From Planctomycetota bacterium (lineage in GTDB: Bacteria > Planctomycetota > UBA11346), in NCBI GenBank assembly GCA_024641365.1, contig JAHEDF010000117.1:1-9839 (forward strand): DNA of 9,839 nucleotides, given 5' to 3'. Below are positions 7,065 through 9,839 of the stretch, in pieces. Both the position numbers and the translations under genes were made by a program. A model generated the notes under the pieces. That model did no database searches, was not told where the DNA came from, and saw only the letters and a list, made by a program, of their open reading frames with translations. Position 1 is the stretch's first letter. The number at the start of each line of letters is the position of its first letter.

Positions 7065-7343
7065 AATAATCTCCAAAGACAATGGTAGGTTAGCTGACTA
7101 CCTGCTCTACGAGCTAGCTGCGGATTTCTTAGTGAGCAATTAGGAGCAGCGAATAGGAGCAACGAAATGCGGGCTGCAATTAGCGCTAACGTACTCTTAT
7201 GCGAGACAGGCACAAACGGGAATATACCGATAAATGCATGCGAGACAGCGACATGCACATATTTTTCTGTCATAAAATCCCCTATTCCATTTCATAAACA
7301 AAAATGACCATGCTCGTCCGACCCATCCTCCGGAGGATTAAAA
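7065..7343. other. Divergent intergenic region with short direct repeats
   Basis: This stretch separates the minus-strand DUF4139-like gene from the + strand epimerase gene and must hold both promoters. I see no convincing -35/-10 pair. It has a 13-base tandem duplication, TAGGAGCAGCGAA (7141-7153) and TAGGAGCAACGAA (7154-7166), with one mismatch. It also has ATGCGAGACAG twice (7199-7209 and 7238-7248), exactly 39 bases apart. A minus-strand frame from ATG 7273 runs to 7022 with an AGGGGA four bases upstream, but its C-terminal half is not protein-like and it overlaps the signal peptide of the next gene, so I do not call it. Confidence 0.55.
7325..7338 (+). promoter_or_regulatory. Ribosome binding site embedded in a 14-bp perfect palindrome
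   Basis: ATCCTCCGGAGGAT reads the same on both strands. Its right half holds GGAGG (7332-7336), a full Shine-Dalgarno 7 bases before the ATG at 7344, which fixes the start of the epimerase gene. The left half holds CCTCC, identical to the anti-Shine-Dalgarno core of 16S rRNA, so the mRNA could fold with a CCGG loop and hide its own ribosome site. Whether this happens is inference; the stem would be only 5 bp. Confidence 0.75.
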
Positions 7344-8324
7344 ATGGATGTTTTAACCCTGACAGAAACCACCTGGCGCGCTGTCCCGGCGTGGAAAATA
7401 GGAGGCTCACAATTAGAGTTAGTGATTACGCAAACGGGTGGGCATCTCGCCGCGATTCGTTTTATTGGCGAAGATATTAATCCGCTCTGGCAGCCTGCTT
7501 GGCATGCTGCCGATCCAACACAGGTTGAAGCTGGTGGTTATTATGGCGGTATCGAAGCGGGACTGTTGGCGGCCATAGTTGGCCACAATGTGTGTATCGA
7601 TCGCTTTGGTCCTCCCCATGCCAATGAAGAGCGTCCCGTGCATGGCGAAGCGGGTGTCGGTAAATGGACGGTCAAAAAAGTTGCCGATGATTTATTAGAA
7701 TTCATTGTCGATATGCCGCTAGCGGGACTCACGACGCGCAAGCACGTGCAGTTGAATGGTAATAAATTACATTTGACACATGCCGTATTTAATCCAGGTA
7801 AAGAACGTCGCGACATCGAATGGTGTGAACATATTAATTGTGGACAGCCTTTTATAGACTTTGCGACTTGTGAAGCGGGTGTTGATAAAATTTATAATTG
7901 GCAAGGTGAACCAGAGCCGATGCCACGCTTCCCTGACGTCCCGTCACTCGGAGAAATGCCAGTTGCGGGGATATTAAAAATTCCTACTCCGGATGAACAA
8001 CCATGCGGTGATGTGGTCACTGGAATTGTGAAAACAGGACATTGGTCAATTTCCAATCCAACGTTAAAGCGTAAATTAAGTTGTAGTTGGCAGGTTGCGG
8101 ATTTTCCGTGGCTAACTATTTGGACGCAACATCGTAGCCGCCCAGGCACGCCGTGGTTTAATCGCGAGCGCACGCGCGGTATGGAATTAACCACCAAACC
8201 GTACCCCAATGGCAATACGGATCCTGAGGTGCATCCAACATGTAAAGGGGTGACGACGGTGTGCCATGTTGAGCCAGGGCAATGGAAGGCGCATCCGATC
8301 GTGCTGACTTGGGAACGGTTGTAA
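7344..8324 (+). CDS. Aldose 1-epimerase (galactose mutarotase-like) family protein
   Basis: A 326-residue protein with the beta-sandwich features of the galactose mutarotase-like superfamily: an N-terminal TQTGGHLAAIRFIG (29-42), RPVHGEAGVGKW (97-108), EWCEHINCGQPFID (159-172) and a late MELTTKPYPNG (280-290). By family analogy H163 would be the acid and E281 the base that open and re-close the sugar ring; H100 may also bind substrate. These residue roles are inferred, and I cannot name the sugar. There is no signal peptide or membrane segment, so it should act in the cytoplasm. The start is fixed by GGAGG at 7 bases. No co-directional gene lies within 250 bases on either side, so it is probably transcribed alone. 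Several members of this superfamily are uncharacterised and not true mutarotases, so 'epimerase-like' is the safe label. Confidence 0.75.
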   Translation: MDVLTLTETTWRAVPAWKIGGSQLELVITQTGGHLAAIRFIGEDINPLWQPAWHAADPTQVEAGGYYGGIEAGLLAAIVGHNVCIDRFGPPHANEERPVHGEAGVGKWTVKKVADDLLEFIVDMPLAGLTTRKHVQLNGNKLHLTHAVFNPGKERRDIEWCEHINCGQPFIDFATCEAGVDKIYNWQGEPEPMPRFPDVPSLGEMPVAGILKIPTPDEQPCGDVVTGIVKTGHWSISNPTLKRKLSCSWQVADFPWLTIWTQHRSRPGTPWFNRERTRGMELTTKPYPNGNTDPEVHPTCKGVTTVCHVEPGQWKAHPIVLTWERL

Positions 8325-8331
8325 TTTGTGC

Positions 8332-8354
8332 GTCTGGAAGTCCGGAAGTCCTGG
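8332..8354 (+). repeat. Left octanucleotide array (GGAAGTCC units)
   Basis: Two exact tandem copies of GGAAGTCC occupy 8336-8351, with partial units on both sides (GTCT before, TGG after). The array begins 11 bases after the epimerase stop. It is the reverse complement of the array at 8524-8559, over 16 exact bases. Confidence 0.85.
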
Positions 8355-8454
8355 GAAATCTGCGTTGTATTTTACTAGGGTTATTATCTGTGCTGCTGCA
8401 GGAAGGTGTTCGCTGCGCTCACGCAATAATAATTAATTCGTTTTCTAATTTACT

Positions 8455-8475
8455 GGCGCGAAGCGCCGCCTTTTT
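8455..8475 (+). terminator. Probable Rho-independent terminator after the epimerase gene
   Basis: GGCGC (8455-8459), loop GAA and GCGCC (8463-8467) form a short GC-only stem, followed by GCC and TTTTT (8471-8475). It lies 130 bases after the stop at 8324. The stem is short and three bases separate it from the T-run, so strength is uncertain. Confidence 0.5.
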
Positions 8476-8523
8476 GCAGTCGGATAAATAGCGTGCGTTG
8501 GCGATTAGATGCCCAATTACTCA

Positions 8524-8559
8524 AGACTTCCGGACTTCCGGACTTCCGGACCTCCGGAC
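8524..8559 (+). repeat. Right octanucleotide array (GGACTTCC units)
   Basis: Four tandem 8-base units: AGACTTCC (8524-8531), GGACTTCC (8532-8539), GGACTTCC (8540-8547) and GGACCTCC (8548-8555), then a partial GGAC. The unit is the reverse complement of the left-array unit. The two arrays face each other across about 170 bases that include the terminator-like hairpin. Confidence 0.88.
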
Positions 8560-8611
8560 ATAAACACCCCAATTGGTTCCAGGTAAGACCAAGATTTCCC
8601 TTTGTCAGGTT

Positions 8612-8634
8612 GCTCATTTCACAGCGAAATGAGC
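8612..8634 (+). repeat. Perfect 9-bp stem-loop of unknown role
   Basis: GCTCATTTC (8612-8620), loop ACAGC and GAAATGAGC (8626-8634) form a perfect stem. CCCCAC follows rather than T-rich sequence, so it is not a standard terminator on the + strand. It may be part of the same repetitive intergenic unit as the octanucleotide arrays, or an operator. Confidence 0.55.
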
Positions 8635-8769
8635 CCCCACAGCAAATTCCAGATCGCCCTGAGCGTGGAAACAGAAACACCATGGCTTGCGAAAAGGCCG
8701 GTACGTGATCACGATTCTCGACCTTTCCTAACCACCAAACAACCATCACTGAGTTGATCGGAGATACTC

Positions 8770-9462
8770 ATGTCTTTCATTCGTACTTTTTCTTTATGTG
8801 TATTGGCGATGACGGCAGCATTGTATGCCGCTGAACCAATACAGCTATTTAATGGCAAGGATTTAACCGGCTGGGAAGGCGTGCCTGATTTATGGTTTGC
8901 GGAAAATGGGGTGCTTGTTGGTCAAACTACCGCCGAGAAAAAAACTAAAGGTAATACATTTTTGTGGTGGCGTGGCGGTGAAATGGAAGACGGGGAATTA
9001 AAATTTTCCGTACGCTTAGTCGATACGAAGAATAATTCCGGCATCATGTATCGCGGTAAAGAGATAGGAAATTTCGTGGCGAGTGGCTATCAATGCGACG
9101 TGAATGCAGGCGCTGAAAACATGGCGAAATTATATGACGAAAAAGGCCGTGGCCGCGTCTGCATGGCTGGCGAAAAAGTGGTGTGGGATAAATTAGACAA
9201 CGGCAAGTACGGTAAAAAAGAAAATACCCCAGCCTGTACCCCAGAAGAATTAAAAGCCGCCCAGCGTGATGACTGGAATGAAATTCGTATCGTCGCCAAA
9301 GGCAACCACGTCGAGCATTATTTAAACGGCGTTAAAATTCTTGATTTCACCGATATGGAAGAAGAAAAACGTTCCAAAAAAGGTGGCATCGCTTTACAAA
9401 TACACGCTGGTGCACCAATGCGCGTAGAATTTAAAGATTTGGTCTTTACGCCGGCTGAATAA
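8770..9462 (+). CDS. Secreted DUF1080 protein (3-keto-disaccharide hydrolase-like)
   Basis: A 230-residue protein with a signal peptide (SFIRTFSLCVLAMTAALYA, likely cleavage near residue 20-21), after which the mature chain begins EPIQLFNGKDLTGWEG, the hallmark opening of DUF1080 domains. The single concanavalin-like beta-sandwich fills the rest: GELKFSVRLVDTKNNSGIMYRG (75-96), SGYQCDVNAG (105-114), DDWNEIRIVAKGNHVEHYLNG (167-187) and a closing GGIALQIHAGAPMRVEFKDL (205-224). Length is normal for a stand-alone member. Some members cleave 3-keto-glycosides made by secreted dehydrogenases; substrate here is unknown. GGAG (8760-8763) lies 6 bases before the ATG. A strong terminator follows the stop by 21 bases, so it ends its transcription unit. 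Periplasmic or surface location is inferred. Confidence 0.9.
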   Translation: MSFIRTFSLCVLAMTAALYAAEPIQLFNGKDLTGWEGVPDLWFAENGVLVGQTTAEKKTKGNTFLWWRGGEMEDGELKFSVRLVDTKNNSGIMYRGKEIGNFVASGYQCDVNAGAENMAKLYDEKGRGRVCMAGEKVVWDKLDNGKYGKKENTPACTPEELKAAQRDDWNEIRIVAKGNHVEHYLNGVKILDFTDMEEEKRSKKGGIALQIHAGAPMRVEFKDLVFTPAE

Positions 9463-9483
9463 ATAAACGGCAGTCTTTGCATT

Positions 9484-9516
9484 AAAAAACGGCGGGATAT
9501 TCCCGCCGTTTTTTTT
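9484..9516 (+). terminator. Strong Rho-independent terminator after the DUF1080 gene
   Basis: ACGGCGGGA (9489-9497), loop TAT and TCCCGCCGT (9501-9509) form a perfect GC-rich 9-bp stem. Eight T residues (9509-9516) follow and a run of six A residues (9484-9489) precedes, so it should also work on the opposite strand. Confidence 0.95.
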
Positions 9517-9818
9517 ATTGGAGAATAGACAGGTTTTTCGCACTTCTTATTGAACATTAGTCGAGACTTTAATTGCGGTAATTTAGTTAGGTAAATTATA
9601 TCCAGCACAGGGCAACTGACAGTTGCCTCGAAGAGTCATCGGTCAATTGCCAAATTATCAGATGACATCACGCCACAGTTGTCATAAGCCTCTGTTATAT
9701 CAGAGGAACTAAGCGTATACGTGCTGTTCTTCTGTGATATTATCCTTCATAATTTCTCCGTAACCGCTCTTGCCCAGCGAGACTTTGGTGTGTATATAGT
9801 CAAGCGAGGTCTCACATT
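9517..9818. other. Intergenic region with a cluster of three hairpins
   Basis: About 300 bases without a confident gene. Three dyads follow one another: GGCAACTG-A-CAGTTGCC (9611-9627), ATGACA...TGTCAT with a 12-base loop (9662-9667 and 9680-9685), and CCTCTG-TTATAT-CAGAGG (9689-9706). TCAATTGCC (9643-9651) is a one-mismatch alternative partner for the left arm of the first hairpin. On the minus strand an open frame of about 36 codons (9816 down to 9709) includes a 13-residue ORF from ATG 9750 with GGAG 5 bases upstream; I do not call it as a gene. The region could be a structured leader or simply operator sites for the gene at the right edge. Confidence 0.5.
9770..9798 (+). promoter_or_regulatory. 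Weak candidate sigma-70 promoter for the gene at the right edge
   Basis: TTGCCC (9770-9775), a 17-base spacer and TATATA (9793-9798) match the consensus at four of six positions each. Initiation would fall near 9805, leaving a leader of only about 14 bases that just includes GAGGT at 9806-9810. The fit is modest. Confidence 0.25.
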
Positions 9819-9839
9819 ATGGAATCAGATCAAACATCC
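9819..9839 (+). CDS. Probable start of a gene running off the right edge
   Basis: ATG 9819 opens a frame of seven codons (MESDQTS) that continues out of the window. GAGGT (9806-9810) lies 8 bases upstream, an acceptable Shine-Dalgarno. A candidate promoter overlaps just upstream. Seven residues give no hint of function. A chance ATG remains possible. Confidence 0.4.

Larger units (their letters stand above)
8325..8769. other. 445-base intergenic region rich in repeats and hairpins
   Basis: No credible gene is present on either strand; the open frames that cross it owe much of their length to the 8-base arrays. It holds a two-unit array (8332-8354), a GC hairpin with T-run (8455-8475), a four-unit array in opposite orientation (8524-8559), a 9-bp stem-loop (8612-8634) and the palindrome CGTGATCACG (8704-8713) upstream of the DUF1080 gene. 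The base composition of 8500-8720 is more GC-rich than the flanking coding sequence. A promoter for the DUF1080 gene should lie in the last 150 bases, but I see no clear one. Confidence 0.7.

Noticed and set aside
7022..7273. Minus-strand 83-codon open frame with AGGGGA upstream and a hydrophobic N-terminal half
   Set aside because: The C-terminal half is rich in Arg, Cys and Trp and not protein-like, and the frame overlaps the signal-peptide codons of the DUF4139-like gene. The ribosome-site match is only four bases from the ATG.
7892..8215. Minus-strand 107-codon open frame inside the epimerase gene
   Set aside because: Shadow of a gene with clear family motifs on the + strand; the translated sequence has no coherent domain.
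8332..8559. CRISPR array
   Set aside because: The units are only 8 bases and contiguous with no unique spacers, and no cas gene is present.
8493..8708. Plus-strand 71-codon open frame across the right octanucleotide array
   Set aside because: No ribosome site and Pro/Arg-rich, low-quality sequence; it is open because the array lacks stops in this frame.
8450..8749. Minus-strand 99-codon open frame containing SGSPEV-type repeats
   Set aside because: The repeated residues are translations of the octanucleotide array; the rest shows no domain, signal or ribosome site.

Overview
The window reads as an ordinary bacterial chromosome segment with moderate to low GC and A/T-rich third codon positions. 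Its gene families point to the PVC superphylum, most likely Verrucomicrobiota or a relative. These include a multidomain Planctomycete-type cytochrome c (DUF1587/1592/1588/1585), a Tat-exported DUF1552 protein and a secreted DUF1080 protein. Phylum assignment is inference from family content; there is no rRNA or marker tree here. I see no tRNA, rRNA, transposase, integrase or CRISPR array.

Layout. Positions 1-880 carry the last codons of dut (dUTPase) followed by coaX (type III pantothenate kinase), a housekeeping pair on the + strand. A 315-base gap holds several palindromes, a consensus -10 box and a perfect 12-bp hairpin in the presumed leader of the next gene. Positions 1196-5110 form a tight two-gene operon: an 842-residue exported protein with two CxxCH motifs, then, 3 bases later, the DUF1552 partner. 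A perfect 15-bp inverted repeat (5186-5216) separates this operon from two convergent minus-strand genes: a small orphan membrane protein (5245-5598) and a secreted DUF4139-like protein (5682-7064). For both I prefer an internal start supported by a good Shine-Dalgarno over the longest open frame.

Positions 7344-8324 encode a cytoplasmic aldose-epimerase (galactose mutarotase-like) protein whose ribosome binding site lies inside a perfect 14-bp palindrome. The 445-base gap after it holds two oppositely oriented arrays of an 8-base unit (GGACTTCC) around a terminator-like hairpin. A secreted DUF1080 protein follows (8770-9462), closed by a textbook Rho-independent terminator (9484-9516). The last ~300 bases hold three short hairpins and, at the edge, a probable start of another gene (ATG at 9819).

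How the genes may work together. The cytochrome/DUF1552 pair, the DUF4139-like protein and the DUF1080 protein all carry export signals. The DUF1080 family is linked to 3-keto-glycoside cleavage, and the mutarotase-like protein would act on free sugars inside the cell. A role in envelope or periplasmic carbohydrate processing is plausible, but the genes lie in several separate transcription units, so a single pathway is not shown. The most unusual items are the poorly understood cytochrome/DUF1552 pair and the inverted octanucleotide arrays at 8332-8559. I do not find convincing evidence of a wholly new system.
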